Assembly (NCBI GenBank): GCA_947462335.1
Contig: OX381709.1
Span: 41,448,933 to 41,512,932, forward strand
Length of the DNA: 64,000 nucleotides
From: Harmothoe impar
Lineage: Eukaryota > Annelida > Polychaeta > Phyllodocida > Polynoidae
Reading direction: 5' to 3'
A program made the position numbers and the translations under genes. The stretch's first letter is position 1. Each line of letters opens with the position of its first letter. The notes under the pieces are model-generated. The model was not told where the DNA came from, made no database searches, and was given only the letters and a program-made list of their open reading frames with translations. This document shows, in pieces, positions 22,666 through 36,223 of the stretch.

Positions 22666-23287
22666 GAGAAATAGGGTACACCAGTTGATAACTATACCTC
22701 CTACACTTTCACCATTGACTTCTAAACTTATTGGTCTTGACCCTGAAGTGGCTCCCAATATCTCAGGGTGTTATTACTTGTCCCTCAAATTGATCATACG
22801 CATTGCACATTGACGCATCCCCCCCCCCCCCCACACCAGAAATAAAGAGAAACAGAATGGACAAAAAACGGCTAAAGAAAAGTTAAACACTACAGAAGTG
22901 ACGTCAATCTATGTCAGAGAACATAACGAAGACAAATTACGAGGCCAAACTATCACTAATGCTGCTAATAATTTGTATGACGCAAGTTTGTAGGCTAAGT
23001 AGATCAGTTTGTTTTGTAAACCTATGTGGCTTTTTATGTACTTAAATTACTGGGGAGTCTCCCTCAACTTGCGGATCACTGTGTGAATTACATCGTCAAG
23101 TTGGTTAATTGAACCAAAAATGGTTGTTGAAATTTGATTTAAAAAAAAAAGTCACAGGCGTCACCCGCTTTACCATATAATTGCTAGGTAAGTTCTCGTT
23201 ATAGGACGTGAAGCACACTTCTGTGTTGGTGGTGCCTAGCGATTACCGCGGGGTGGAACGGGTATCATGGGCAAGTGCCAAAGAACC
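22666..23287. other. Non-coding stretch with C14
   Basis: C14 lies at 22819-22832 and a CRE palindrome at 22899-22906. The rest is AT-rich unique DNA. Confidence 0.45.
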
Positions 23288-23470
23288 ACCGTACTGTCGC
23301 GTTTAAGCGCCGGGTATGGGGGTCTTGAGACAACGATTACGCACTAAAATGGATATTGAATAAGCGCCTGTCTTGTACAAATGTATTAGCGCTGGGGGTA
23401 ACCAGCCCGCCAAAGGTATAAGCGCCTGGCGCTTATACACGACGGGCGCTTATACACGACGGTACGGTAG
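23288..23470. mobile_element. MITE with ACCGTACNGTCG TIR and TATAAGCGCC words, ~180 bp
   Basis: The left end is ACCGTACTGTCGCGTTTAAGCG. The right end, reverse-complemented, is TACCGTACCGTCGTGTATAA then GCGCC. The word GGCGCTTATACACGACGG is tandemly repeated at the right end, and AATAAGCGCC and TATAAGCGCC also occur inside. It is a relative of the 20.3 kb element by word content. Confidence 0.65.
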
Positions 23471-26400
23471 TTGGGATTTAGAGGGCGGTTCAAAAACCTG
23501 TGGCAAAAAAATTATCTCTACTCCATGTACCACAAGAAGGACAGTAAACTCTTCCAACCGTTTACCAGCCGATTCCATGGGGATGCCTAGGCCGTGTTCG
23601 GGTATTAACTGAGTTTAAAGCACTGTTCAAAAGCCATCACTTAAACACATTACGGGTACTTGGATACTTTCAGACTAATAGAGTTTCGGGTTTGCCTGTT
23701 TTGATTAAGTCTACTGGGTTAAGCACGTCAAATTTCACCAGAAACGGTTCATATAAACAACAGCAATAACCGTTTACGGTCTCCTGCCCTGCCCTTCTTT
23801 TCATGTCAGAAAGCTAGAGTCCGTCAATGTATGGCACGCAACACGCTCACACATGGTACATGTATATGGAATAACGGCCCTCGGGTCACTCACCTATCAC
23901 TGCTATATAATACATGCCTCACCTAGTTATACTACCTGGTCACACATCCTGACAGGACACAGCAACCCTGATACCTACTACCTGCCTACTAACTACTGAC
24001 AGTTATAAAATTAAATTGGATTAGAACCATGTATGTATGCACCCCGTATACTATATTGTAATGGCATGTAATGAAGGATTTTAATAAGGAACAAAAGCAC
24101 GATGTCCGATGTCCGCCACATTGGAACTTGGGGAAAGTTACCCAGTTTCTCACCGTATACCCACAATAATAGCATAGATCACATGACATTATGCACTTCG
24201 CAGTTTTTTTCCTCTCTTTTCTTTTGGAGGGCGTTGCGTAGTGTCTTCAGTCTCCGTGGTGCAGGCGTACTTAAGATATATGGAGACTTTTTTTCCACAA
24301 TGATAGACAGTACTGTCATACATTATAGGCCAAATGGTGTAAGCGGACTATCAACTCATTATACATACACAGGTTGTTTGTGGACTTAATCTGTCATCTC
24401 CCCGACCGACACTCAGTGCATTTTTCTTCGTGTTTTTTTTACCTTGTACTTGGAACAGGTGGGTTGTTTTTATTATGTTTTTTTTTGTTCATGTACTGAG
24501 CTATACGTTAAGCCAGTCGTCCCTGACTGTGCTGGTGCCGCTTCTGCCAAATACCTGTATTAGCTGCCAGGAGGTCCCCTGTATTACATGTAACAGGGGG
24601 ACAGGGCCTACCTCCTCCAGCGTACCACCTACCTGTACTCGGCCTGCTCCTGAGCGGGGGAGTACCTGGAGAAAGTATCAGGTGTCTGACCCCCCCCCCC
24701 CCCCACCCCAACACCACCACATACTGACCCTGATCCTCAGCCACAGAGATGCGGCTCCTGTCCGCCAGGTGGCCAATATACCAGGTCCCACAGCTGGTCC
24801 CCGACCACCGTCAGCAGTGGCCTACTTGTGTGTGGTCACCAGCGTAATGACGTCACTGGGGGATCCAGGGACCCAAATGTCATACTGCTTCTTTGTAATG
24901 CGGCGAGTTGTTAAAGACTCTCTGGTAACAGGCATGTCTTTAAGAGATTATCACAAAACCACAAAGAGGATCCTTAGGAGGTAATCATGGACATACGTTT
25001 GGTTTTAACCTGACCTCACCCACAAGTGATGGTACACTTTAACAAAGTGATGGTACAATTTTGACAAAGTAATTAATCTTTGATATACCTGATGACAACG
25101 GTGCATTTCCCTCTACTTTACATCCACATCAGTGTCGTAAAGTAATAGTTAAGTCCCACAAGAACGATACTCCAGTCAGACATATTCATAAGTGGGTCTA
25201 TAATTATTGTAGGTACATAATTCCTTTTATGCGAGAATGATCAAAGGAAATCCATCTTGTGTTTTCAGTACCACAATCACAGATATTCAAGGTCATGATT
25301 TTTACTATCGTCGTAATGCGCCCATATTAAAGAACATGTTTCTAGTGCACCTATAGAGGCGGGGTCAGACGCAATCAATTTAAAACCTGCTACGGTAACG
25401 TTCACAAATGTTTAAATGACATCACCAAAGTTGGGACCTCTTTCAAGACCCCCCCCCCCCAAAAAAAAAAAACACAAAAAAACTTCTAGTAACTTTTTCA
25501 AGTCCCAAAGACTCCCACCCCACCCCACGAGAAGGAAACAAATGCCATAGAGGTACATAGAGTATATTCGTCTCGCTCTTGTTATTCATAAGAATAGATA
25601 CATCGCTGCATGCTGAAGCAACTGCTCCTGCCGCTGGTCGTTGAGACAGCCAACCAGGGGCACAATCACCTTTTAAGTATAGTCAAATCTGGAGAAAACT
25701 CTTACCAGTGGAAGATAGGTAAGTAGTCAGATAGGTATGCAAAGTAGCCCTATGCTCTAATTATTATGACACTATTTGTGGCTGTAATTGTACGTCAGTG
25801 AATACTAAAATGGGCAATGATAACTGATTTGAAAAAAGAAACGACAAAAATTAACATCCTTTTAATTGAATGTAACCGGGTAATCGCTTTTCAGGTTCAC
25901 TGCCAAGCCTGTGATATAAATATACCCTTTGAACATTTTAAGAAACGTAACTGTAACGGTATTCATAAAAAATACTGAATGATCATGCCAGAGTTGATGT
26001 TGTGAACAATCAATACACTTGGTGGCACTTGCAAACATAGCAGATATTCACGCTGTATAAGTTATTATTAGTATAAGTCCTAATACTGAAATTTCCACAT
26101 GTGCTGTACACATGTACGTTACTGTGATTTGTCACCATTTAGTATGGACTAGTTGTTCTAATGCTCTAGCCATCACATGTACCACAAGTACAGTAAACCA
26201 ATCGAGCCAGATCTATTTAAAAAAGAACGCTAGGAACAATGTCATTGACACGTATGTGACCTTTTTAAATAAATATTATAATAATGAATTTTGAGTAAAG
26301 CAACTAACAACAATAACCTATGTTATCTTTGGTAACCAAGTTGTACTTTAACACTGTTCTCTGGTGTCAGTTATCACTATAGCAACATATAGAATTATTG
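23471..26400. other. Non-coding stretch
   Basis: No gene is recognised. C15 lies at 24690-24704 and a C12A12 junction at 25449-25472. The CRE palindrome TGACGTCA lies at 24848-24855. A short direct duplication of AAGTGATGGTACA is near 25024 and 25045. The 184-codon plus-strand open frame at 24430-24984 owes its proline run to the poly-C tract and matches no family I know. Confidence 0.45.
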
Positions 26401-29400
26401 ATTTATATCATTGACAGTTAGAGAGTGTTAGTATGGGTAGTTATCACATTTACAGAGTACCTACACACAATAGCCTGGCTATTTTTGATGCACGTTCTAA
26501 GAAATAGACAAGCCAGATAAGTAATTTCTACCACCGGTACATGTATTGCAATAATATACAATTGCTAGTTTATGACCTAGACACATGTATACTTGAATGA
26601 GCTTACCTCACCTATCTGGTTCTGATAAAGTAAGTAGACCTACCTGCAAGATAAACAAAAGACACACATAGTATCATTTATTCAAATGTAAAACTCTTGA
26701 CACTACTTCAGTGACATACAGTAGATATCTTACTAATGCTATACGGGTCAACAGTATGGTCTTATAAGTAGGATGTGGTATAATTCATATCATAACACCT
26801 GATAACACAACGGATACGTCTGTGAGGTATAACTACAGGTAAACACAGAGATATGTGATTATTACTATGTGTCCTGCTAACGTGGACATAATAATGTACA
26901 ATTAGGTATCTTCCCTCATTAATGTATCTTGTATTTATTGTTACTTGGAATGTGAGTGTGACTGTATGCTTAGTAAGTCGTTGGTGTCACATCAAATTGC
27001 TCTTTAAACACTGAGAGGTCTGACCTTTACATTACATATACCTCCCTAGTGTCACTGCACTGGGAGATCAGATGAATAATTTGATGTTCATTGTACTAGA
27101 GAAAAAAATCAACACTTGAAAACTTGAACTTGAAACTTGAAAACAAAGGTACTGAGCAGGGTAAATTCTATACGCCGACAGGTATTGCCAGTACATCACG
27201 AAATGTACTGACTATGTAATGCAATTTTTAAGACATTGGCAAATTACATTAATAATATTAATTTCCCTTTAATACTCATGCCTTCAAAGGTTTGGCAATA
27301 ATCAAGAAAACATGGCAAAATCGAGGTCACTTGAATTAATACCCGTTTATCTATCAAATTGCATAAACAAATGTGTATCGTCTTTATAAATCAATAATCT
27401 ACGTGATTTCTCAAGATTACGTGAACATATTACTGCTAGCTAAAGTTATGCACGCACAAAGGTCCATAGGGTAATCTACTTTTTGTCCCCTTTTATTATA
27501 CATATTTATGTTACTTTACTAAAGTTCTAAGTGTTGATACTACTTAGCATATATATGTATACATACATGCTCATTTTCATAGTATTTGACAATCAGATAA
27601 CAACTCTGTAGAAGATCCTGTTTTATCTCAATACATTGGCGGAAAGAAAATCCCACACAAAAACATGTTATCAGTGAGGCTGATGTTATCAGTGGGCAGC
27701 TACCTGACATGCCATTATCACCCACCCTAGAGGCTAGACCGGCCGGCACAAGTCTCTCTGGGCGGCTACAACTGTTCCAAACACGCAGTAAAACACCATG
27801 TCAAACACCACGAGGTGGAAAAGACTAGAAAACCACAAAAAGAGTAATATCGATAAGGCCTACTTTTTGTGATGAGGAGGGCTCAGAGCAATAAGTCCAG
27901 TGTGTGTTATGGTGTTGGGTGGTACTCCCTTGTCGCCGTACTGCGTCCTACTGCCAGCCCTTCTCAAACATACCCCCGCCCCCCCAACCCAATACCACGC
28001 TTTGTGACTCGCTACTTTGGACTGGCTATTTTTGGAAACGTCCCACTCCAGGGGGGTTATATTTAGCCGTGAATGGGTTAAAAATAGACGGGTATGTGAC
28101 GGTAGTGGCGGGACCCATAGAGCACCTGATATCTCTATAGGGAGGTATTACGTCAAGAGGGCCCCCCTCCCACCCCATCCCCCAAAACACATGTAATAGA
28201 TGATATGCTCGCCTGAAAAGAGAATACCGGGGTAGTATAATGTCTAGCCTATAGAAGCTGCCTCCATGAGCGGCGCTCAAGCATAACAGGAGCGAGGTAC
28301 TTTATTTCTATTTTTCTTAATGTCTGAGGGCAATAAAGACAATGACCCCTTTCCACTTTTCTGCACTATATCCTTCGCCCTCCTTATCATATGCTCCAGT
28401 TCTCATTCAGTTCCACAAGAGGCCATTATGGTCATAATAGCTATTCTCCTTATGTTTCAATTTATCATTAAGATGACACTCTTCCAAATGGTTTTAACAT
28501 CATTCTAAAGGTAACAAAGGTTGTGGTTTTGTCTATTTGCCTGAGCAGTCTCACATGCTATTGTAGTCCACAATTGTCTGCTTTTACCACACTTAATGGG
28601 CATTTGTTTTATTCAAATGCAGTGGTACAATACGATCAATGAGGATATGTATTACCTCAGGGTTAAAATAAATGAAATAACCAAACAACCAATTGGTAAC
28701 TTTCGTTTTGCTGGACTGTATAATACCTGTATTAAGCCTTAAGGTAGCCATGGGACAGGCAGCTCTTCATATAGTACTAAATATCTGATGTAACAGCGTT
28801 TGTGAGTAGGCTGCAGGTCAAAGGTAAGCATGGAGTGTGCTGGATTCTGGCCACGTTATACATTTGTAACACAATGCCCTCCAATTCACCTAGATCCCTG
28901 GGGTGGATGGTCAAGGGCCAACCACCTATCGGTGCCAATGAAAAATGGGCTCAATCACTGATCTTGCCATAGATATATTCTGCTTGAGATTTTCACGAAA
29001 ATCATAACTTTCTTAGTCAGTAAATGTATCATTGAAGGTTTCAATATTCGTTCCTCTTCATTGTTCTGTTATTTTTATCTTTTGAATTAAACCATAAGCA
29101 GTAGGTAAATAGATGTACCAGGTATCGTACTTCATTCGTTAATTGGTTTCATCTTTTGAATTAAACCATAAGCGATATACGGAACTAAATGTAACCGTAC
29201 CCACTCCTTCCCCAATATCGGGCCAGTACCTTTCCAGCTAATGCTTGTCCCTTTTCACACAGCGCACGCCTAGCCCCTCCATAGTATAAAACACCGCAGT
29301 GGACCCTCTGTAGACATGACGTCAGAGATCAGGGTGTGGTTGTCACGGTGACAATCTCCATCACTACCCTGTAGACCCCCACTCTACGTACACCCACACC

Positions 29401-29746
29401 AGACTACCACGGCCATTAGGGTCACATATACAGGGTCCGTAATTATGGACAAAAGCACATATGTGTTTCTAAACATATCAAGCGGAGACGAGAGAAATGA
29501 CGGCTTTGTTGAGCTGCTCTGAAAAGCTTCCTGTTCACCATGTTCTAACCAACTTCTTTAAAGTCTTTAAGACATCAGGAAGCTTATACATGTAACAGGC
29601 AGGATATTCTTAATGTCTAGGTGGACATTGCATTATGTGTTATACACCCTGCAACGTACTGGGGTCTCCATGTACATGTAGACCGGTGCATATGGACAGG
29701 GTTCTGATACATGTAGAAGTTCCAAGTCTTTAACTGACTTTCCATC
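26401..29746. other. Non-coding stretch
   Basis: AT-rich unique DNA. A local direct duplication of ATCTTTTGAATTAAACCATA lies near 29077 and 29151. CRE palindrome at 29317-29324; GAGCTGCTC at 29511; three TACATGTA octamers between 29587 and 29715. Open frames are all under 90 codons and unremarkable. Confidence 0.45.
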
Positions 29747-30155
29747 AGGCCAAGAAAAAGAGGTGTGTTTCAGGTTACCCGACCCTACCTAGCAAAACAG
29801 GGCCGACCCTAGAAATTTTTATCCAATTTTGAAAAAGAAAGTTTATTCTAAGTAATTATAGGGCTATTTCAGAGTCAATTGTTGTTGGCGAGTCAGCGCT
29901 GAAGTTTGCAAGTCAATTTTTGGGTACTTTTCAGGCCATGGGATCAATTTTTCTTTATGAATCAATTTTGGGGCTATCTCATAGTCAATTTGATAGTCCA
30001 CGAGTCGACACCGTTGTCTGGGAGTCAGTGCTGAAGTTTGCGAGTTAATTTTTGGAGTCCTGTCAGGCCAGAGTAAAAAAAAAAAAAATCTGATCTACCC
30101 TACCTAGATTTTCCAACTATGTAACCTGAAACATACCTTTTTTTTTTTTTTGGAC
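29747..30155. mobile_element. TIR element, poly-A/GGTRTGTTTCAGGTTAC ends, ~410 bp
   Basis: The left end is AGGCCAAGAAAAAGAGGTGTG then TTTCAGGTTACCCGACCCTA. The right end, reverse-complemented, is an AGTCC-A12-GG word then TATGTTTCAGGTTACATAG, followed by a shared CTAGGTAGGGT word. The interior holds two copies of a ~110 bp segment built on GAGTCAGYGCTGAAGTTTGC, AAGTCAATTTTTGG and CAGGCCA (near 29890 and 30022). There is no coding capacity. It is related to 53194-54475 and, more distantly, to 61323-61620. Confidence 0.65.
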
Positions 30156-30925
30156 TCACCAAAAATGTCCCTGACATATCTACTGTACCGTCGCGAAATA
30201 CGGTAGTGCTGGCCACTATTAAGCATAAGATATGATTTACAACTGTTACTGTTACTTTACAAATATCTCCATGGTGATCACCATAGCCCAAAACGAACTT
30301 GGCCTCACTTTCCAAAAAACAGTGGCAGGAGGCAGGGTGACACGGTCGTCAAATACGGGTCTACTGGTATATCCCACCTCCATTAAATTAGGCTACAGAA
30401 AAAGCCCACTCTACAGGGGTGTGGAACTCTGGAATGTTATGAATGTCTCATGCAGAATGTCCAAAAATAGGGACACATTCAGAGCCAAAGCAAAAGCAAA
30501 AATCACCAAGTTATTTTTAGAGGCACTTGTGAAAGAAAGTAATTTGTCCTACCAGGAAATCTGACTTCCTAGGTCAATCGTTGCCACAATCACTTCAAAT
30601 ATTGTATATTATATGTGCCTGCATCATGGGTTGTTATTACAAAAACCTTTACGCATACTAAAAGGATGAAAAGAATTTATATGTTGCACCATGAAATACT
30701 GTATGACATAATGATGTACTCCCGATTCCTGTATGATTGGCTGCTAGTGACATCATCTTGTTATGTGACCAAATGAGAATGGTCAAACACCATCAGACTA
30801 TGCATGATATTAAGATCTCTCATGTCCTCATTCTCATTCTTGAATACCTGTACTGTATTTTTGAAAATCATTTTGTGAATAAAAATACTTTATAAATTCA
30901 AATTCAATTCGAATTTTTTTTTGAA
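30156..30925 (+). pseudogene. Decayed 3' end of a non-LTR retrotransposon (C-terminal tail plus 3' UTR)
   Basis: The open frame 30232-30564 ends in a segment with the layout found at the C-terminus of many LINE reverse-transcriptase proteins: TRSSNTGLLVYP, then a linker, YRGVELWNVM, then a basic FRAKAKAKI stretch (residues about 37-95). In such proteins this tail reads roughly 'TR..N..L.VP......YRG..LWN.L......FK..LK', with the YRG..LWN core. Upstream residues (about 1-30) are not recognisable, so the element is 5'-truncated, as is usual for LINE insertions. After the stop there is about 330 bp of UTR-like sequence ending in GTGAATAAAAATAC and a short TTCAAATTCAA repeat near 30896, resembling a LINE 3' terminus. 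No endonuclease or YADD-type catalytic core is present. The clade is not determined. Confidence 0.6.
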
Positions 30926-33000
30926 TTTTAAAAGCGAATGGTATACATTTAGTATTCTAATAGATTTTGTTACATCTTTTTAGATTCCCATTTTCTATAA
31001 CTTAACCGGACTCGTTTCAAAAGTTAACAAGATCCCATGGCTCAGGACCCCCCCCCCCCCCCCCCCCCATTCCTCTTCACTTCTTTGGATAGAGTATTAT
31101 GCTATTATGGTCTTATGGCTACTTCGAGACCAAGAGACCGAGCCACCTTAAGGAAACCCATTCCCAGTTCTAAGTTCGCAAGTTTCTAAGACACTGATGT
31201 TTTATTCAACCCATTTTATTATAACGCTAAGGTGATAGAATATCCAGGGGTGACACGTTTCACCTGACCATGTTGCATGGAAGCCCGCATCGAGGGAGGT
31301 TTTGGCAACAATTAACCATGGATGTTAAAACTACTGTTACAAAATAGTGGCACATATGACGTCATAGATGGACTTAAAGGACAGTGACCTAACCCTATAA
31401 TTCAATGCCATACTATCTCTAGCGACACAGGTGTGCCCTGATTCATCCCATTTAAGTGGTGTCTAGTGCCTCTGTAACTATTATAAAGCAAATGGTTTGT
31501 ACACATCACTAGACGTATCGTTGGCAGTTGATAAAGATGGTTAGAATGAAGGGTGTATACAGTACCAAATAAAGGCTAATGTAACACAGAAGGGATACAT
31601 GTATACACCTTTAAAGCAGGAGGATGGGAAGTTTACCTGTATAAGGATAACCTGGTTGCGTCTGAGTGGTGCACAGGTGAGGTATAGGATCACAGGTGGC
31701 CATCCCTAACACACCCCAGGGTTTGGCCAGGTGTACAGGTAGAGTTAAAAGTAGCAAGGCTATGATGCAAAATGGTAGAGTGCAATATATGTGAGATGGC
31801 ACAGTGCTAGTTATTTGACAAAAATCCACCAACCCTCTTTTTTCCCTATTTATTTTTATGGGGCAAAGGGGGGGGGGGGGGTATTTTTCCATTTCATTTC
31901 CCCATATTAGAAGCAATTGATACCGGTGCATACCGTCCTGACAAATCTTGACTACTAGTATTCATATCACTATGCAAACATGTCTACACTAGTCCATACA
32001 TAATGTAATATAAAATCAGTAAACCTTTACGTGGGATGCGCCGATTAGCACCAATCTCGGACACTTCAGACAACAGAATTGACATCAATCAAGATAAATA
32101 TTAAAGGTGCAGAAATGCATGATCATAAATCATATTTCCCTTAAATAGAAGCTGTGCCAAATATAAGTATATAGTACTACATTTACCTGTCTCGTATCAA
32201 TTTGGGGTTGGTGTTTGGACTGAGACTGGCACTGTTTTAGATGGATAAGGTTGCAGATCGATACTTCTATCTTTCTGTGTCAGAAGGCTAGAGGCAAGGT
32301 CGTTACACATACAGGTATCATTACCTGTTCTATTGTTTCCACTGATAGATATGACTGATCGTCATATGTATAAAATGAGCATTGTCAGTCAAAAGAGACA
32401 TGCCTGGATCTGCTATTAAAAGAATATTTTCTAAATAAAGGTGTTGGATAGGTACTGGTAGTACGTCTGCAGTTATTTGGATTCTATACATAATGAGGCA
32501 ATCTAGTTTTGAATACTATTGGGGGACTGTTTTGCACGCGTTTGTGAAAAATCAGAACATATCAATTATTTTCTTCGAAATAAATTCCAGTGTTCAACAA
32601 TTTGTTCCATGCATTGTAACTGTAGTTTTCCCCCGACTGTCAAATACTACTTCCCAGCCTACATTATTATAGGCAATAGCAATATTGCCCAACCACCCAA
32701 TTAGAGTGCTGTCTGGTTTGGTGATTTTCAGGAAGCAGCAGTGTTGATGGACTCACCTCACAGAGCCGCCAAAATGGCATGTCTGTGTGTAAACGGCGCC
32801 TCGCAGTTTAACCCCTAGTGGGCAGGCTGCCAACCACAACCATGGGCCTGCCACCACACCTCTTTCTACCCATGTGAAGGCTACTAACATCAGCCGGCCC
32901 CTTAACCACCAACTCATCACTTGTACCAATTGCCATCATCCCACAGCAATCTGTGGCATACGCTGCCTCCTGCTGCTCCGCCCTCTAAATGCATTGGATC
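30926..33000. other. Non-coding stretch with C21 and G14 tracts
   Basis: C21 lies at 31048-31068 and G14 at 31868-31881. A CRE palindrome lies at 31357-31364. No gene is recognised. Confidence 0.45.
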
Positions 33001-34393
33001 CTTAGTTATATTTCTAACGCCGTCCCCAAGCCCTGGGCGGCGGCGGCGGGAGGTGTATGTGTAGGGGAGTGGGGGTGGGGGGGGGGGGTGCTCAGGTGCT
33101 GCTAAAGGGGGTGGGGGTTGATGATGAGCGGTAATTGGCGCGGGCTGCTGCTCTATACAGGTGTTTGATGTTAAAGGGCGGCCGGTCAGCCCCGTGTTAC
33201 CTGTGCCTGCCTCTCACAGCCTCAGCGTCACCTCCATCGGCGCCCCGCGTGCACAGATTAGCACCCGCTGCCACTGCCCATGCCGCCGAGCTGCTGCCTG
33301 CTGGAGCCCCCGTCCACCACCACCACCCCCTTGTGTAGCTCTGCCAGCCCAGTGCCTGCACTGTCCACACTTGTCAATCCCTGTGCCAACTTGAGTCCCT
33401 TCTATTCCTGTGACATCTAGATCCCTTTCTATTCCTGCAGCACCAGCTGCGGTCCCTGTCTCTATTTCTGTGAGTGAACGACCTTTTTAGCTAACAGCTA
33501 CAGCTGAAGAAAGCACCCCTTCTTTGTCCTTTACACAGAGTTAGCTCTGCCTCCGTCTATTGCCTCAATATCTATATAAACCTGATACCTTCTATATTCC
33601 CTCCAGTGAGGCCCTATTCGCCCTCCTTAAAGGCGCAGATCTCGGTACCCCTCCAGCGACAGTCGGGATGGAGCCGGGACAGGTACTCAGCCCTATTTAT
33701 AAGGGCGCTGGGGGTTTAAACCTCGGGTGTGGTATATTTTATATAAAAGGCCTGAGTGCCTTCCCTCGCTCCAGCATCCAGCCTGACTACTATTACAATC
33801 CCGTTCAGTCAGATATTCTTTTACTTGTGGCAGACAGGGTCATTGCATGCAAGAACAGAGAACATATCTGCCATACATTCACATGCACGATGGGATAGGA
33901 ACACGATAGAAAAGAAATGTGTTCGAAATTCAAGGAAATGTGAATTTTAGATTGAGGAATTGGGTAAAAAAGCATGAGCATGACTATTCCATAGGCAGTG
34001 AGCCCAGACATAGCCTATAGATAAGGTGACAGCAGATTATTTAAATCCCAAATTAACCATTCACAGACGTCTCATTGGTTTAACGCTTACGGTAAAGCCA
34101 TAATCTGCCCCTGTTGCAGGATCACGCTATGCTGATCTCTGCATGGTGACGTCTATCACCAGTCCCATGTGGCTTCTCTATATATGAGTGGGTTATAAAT
34201 CCTGAAAGCTTTGAATGCATTAAGAATATTGTGACTGGCACAACAATAACAGTTATGTGTTGATTGATTGATTTGTCACCAAGGCCTGCTGAGTATACCT
34301 GTTAGTGTTAGTCCCGGTGTTAGTGCATATGTATGGTCCACATTACTGACAACTTACTGCGGTCCCTACACGTAACACCTTAGATCCCCATTG
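33001..34393. other. Non-coding stretch with a GC-rich block at 33020-33330
   Basis: Positions 33030-33330 are GC-rich (GGCGGCGGCGG near 33039, G12 at 33077-33088, many CTGCC words) and may be a CpG-rich regulatory patch. Open frames there (67-77 codons) are of biased composition and show no domain. Confidence 0.4.
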
Positions 34394-34499
34394 TTAACTT
34401 TTTAAGGGCCGCAAGGGGTTGAGTGCATTATGCCCTTTGTCGTCATAATGTATAAATGCAGCATCACATCAAAACACTATGCGACGCTAAAATGGTTAA
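34394..34499. mobile_element. Small TTAA-flanked MITE (piggyBac-like), 106 bp
   Basis: The left end is TTAACTTTTTAAGGGCC. The right end, reverse-complemented, is TTAACCATTTTAGCG. The core GCATTATGCCCTTTGTCGTC then ATAATG and AATGCAGC is shared with 44.95-45.03 and 51.9 kb. It has no coding capacity. Confidence 0.55.
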
Positions 34500-36137
34500 T
34501 TCATACAGTGGGGTCAGACATGAAAATCTATTTCAATTCAAAAATCTTCTCATCCACTCGACTTCACTGCTCCTGCTCACAAAAGGTATATCGTGTACTG
34601 TTATTTGATAATAACCTATTTCAGTTTTAATCTCAAACTCAACCATCAATGACAGATGATGGTCATTAAAAAGATCTCATATAACAATATGGTGTTTGTT
34701 CGGGGGAAATGCAACATTGTAAAGGTCGATGGACAGTTGACTAGAAGTGGCAGGCTCTCCAGGGATCAATTAACCACCCACAAAACCTCGAATCCTCTTC
34801 TTTGCATTATCCGTATCAGTGGCAATTATCTATCAAGAGGGAAGTGCCTATAATTATGAACGCTCTGCTTTTAGTCACTGCGGGCTGTTATGTATACTTT
34901 TAGACATTGACTAATTTGACTTAGGAGTGAACGAGCACATTGTCTACTAGATGTTCAAAATCTGTGGAAGAGTGCGATTAAAAACTATTAGCACATTATC
35001 TATGATTTTAAAGGATCAGTGCTTTTTATGAGGCATAGAAGTACATAGAATTCACCATATAAAAATCTAAATATAGAAATTAAAAAAATAAAAAATAAAT
35101 AAAAACTTGCAACGGAGGCCTCCGCGTACTCTCTCCAAGGATACCTATAGGGATTTGGAATATAAAACACTTTAAAATCCGGAATGAAATGGAAGACTTT
35201 CATCGCTGCAGTATAAATAGGCGCAGAATGTACAATTCAGCTCGTACAATCCTAGAGAGAGGACCATAGACCACAGCGTCCCTGGCGCTGCACTCAGTTA
35301 CAACCATAAAGGTCTATTGGAAGTCACTGGTAACTAACTAATAATGAGAATAGTGCGGATTATGTCCATTTGTGCAATCAGGACAAAGTCCTCCTCTTCT
35401 ATTGTCTTTCTGTTAGTGACCTGGTTAGTGCGGTTCTCGTCCATAGGGCTGGCTAACCATTCCCAGATCCCCCAGTACAGACCGGAAGTACCACCACAAC
35501 ACCCATACGCGTGTCTGACCAGCACAACACACAGATCTGGTTACCTACCGGCACAGCCTTCTCAATGTTTTACACGACAGGTTCGATAGGTACCAGCTCT
35601 TTGACATCCGGTTCCAAAATCTAGTACAACGCCAAGTTACTTGCTACAGCGATACAATTAACTGGTCAAATTAATTTTGATAGAAATGCATGTACTCCAA
35701 GTGCAATTCTTAACCCGAAAATAGATTTGAAGTATAATCAGCACGTTCTGGGGATAGTAGGGATGAATTTGAGCACATTCTGAGAAGAGTAGGGATGAAT
35801 TTCCGTCTCTGCTGTTTCAAGGCTGAGCATCACTATGGGGGTAGATGCCTAAATTCGACATGGCGACAAGGCCATTTAAAAATATCGACATGTGACATGG
35901 AGCTTAGTGACATGAGAATTTCTTTTAGTGACATGACATAGGGTGTTCCAATCGACATGGGGCATGCCAGTCTAAGGGGCGTCATGGGACTTGGGAATTT
36001 TATGTGACATAACATGGCCATTTCTTAAATTCGACATGCGACATCCCCCTCTCCCCCCATCACAATGTCACTTATAGTCACAGAGTTGACATAAAATACA
36101 TGTATGATTATATCAGCCGCCGGTGGTATACATGTAC
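34500..36137. other. Non-coding stretch with short local duplications
   Basis: AGTAGGGATGAATTT is duplicated near 35757 and 35790. Positions 35848-36030 belong to a CGACATG-rich segment (separate entry). No gene is recognised. Confidence 0.45.
35848..36040. repeat. Degenerate CGACATG / GTGACATG repeat segment
   Basis: TTCGACATGGCGAC, ATCGACATGTGACATGG, GTGACATGAG, ATCGACATGGGGCATG and TTCGACATGCGACATC recur, interleaved with GGCCATTTAAAAAT and GGCCATTTCTTAAAT. Related segments lie at 50990-51165 and 53511-53603. Confidence 0.55.
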
Positions 36138-36139
36138 TA

Positions 36140-36174
<35 letters not shown>

Positions 36175-36186
36175 CTATATATATAA
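36138..36186. repeat. (TATATG)n microsatellite
   Basis: A GTATATGTATAT tract of about six units grades into TA. Confidence 0.9.
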
Positions 36187-36223
36187 ATAGAGCTACTTGT
36201 CAGTTTACCTGCATGATTTCTGT

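Noticed and set aside
24430..24984. 184-codon plus-strand open frame, the longest in the window
   Set aside because: No domain is recognised. The poly-Pro run is just the C15 tract, and there is no splice or start support and no codon pattern I can trust.
30271..30284. 14 bp perfect palindrome ATGGTGATCACCAT
   Set aside because: A single short palindrome in 64 kb is not far from chance, and it lies at the unrecognised start of the LINE fragment.
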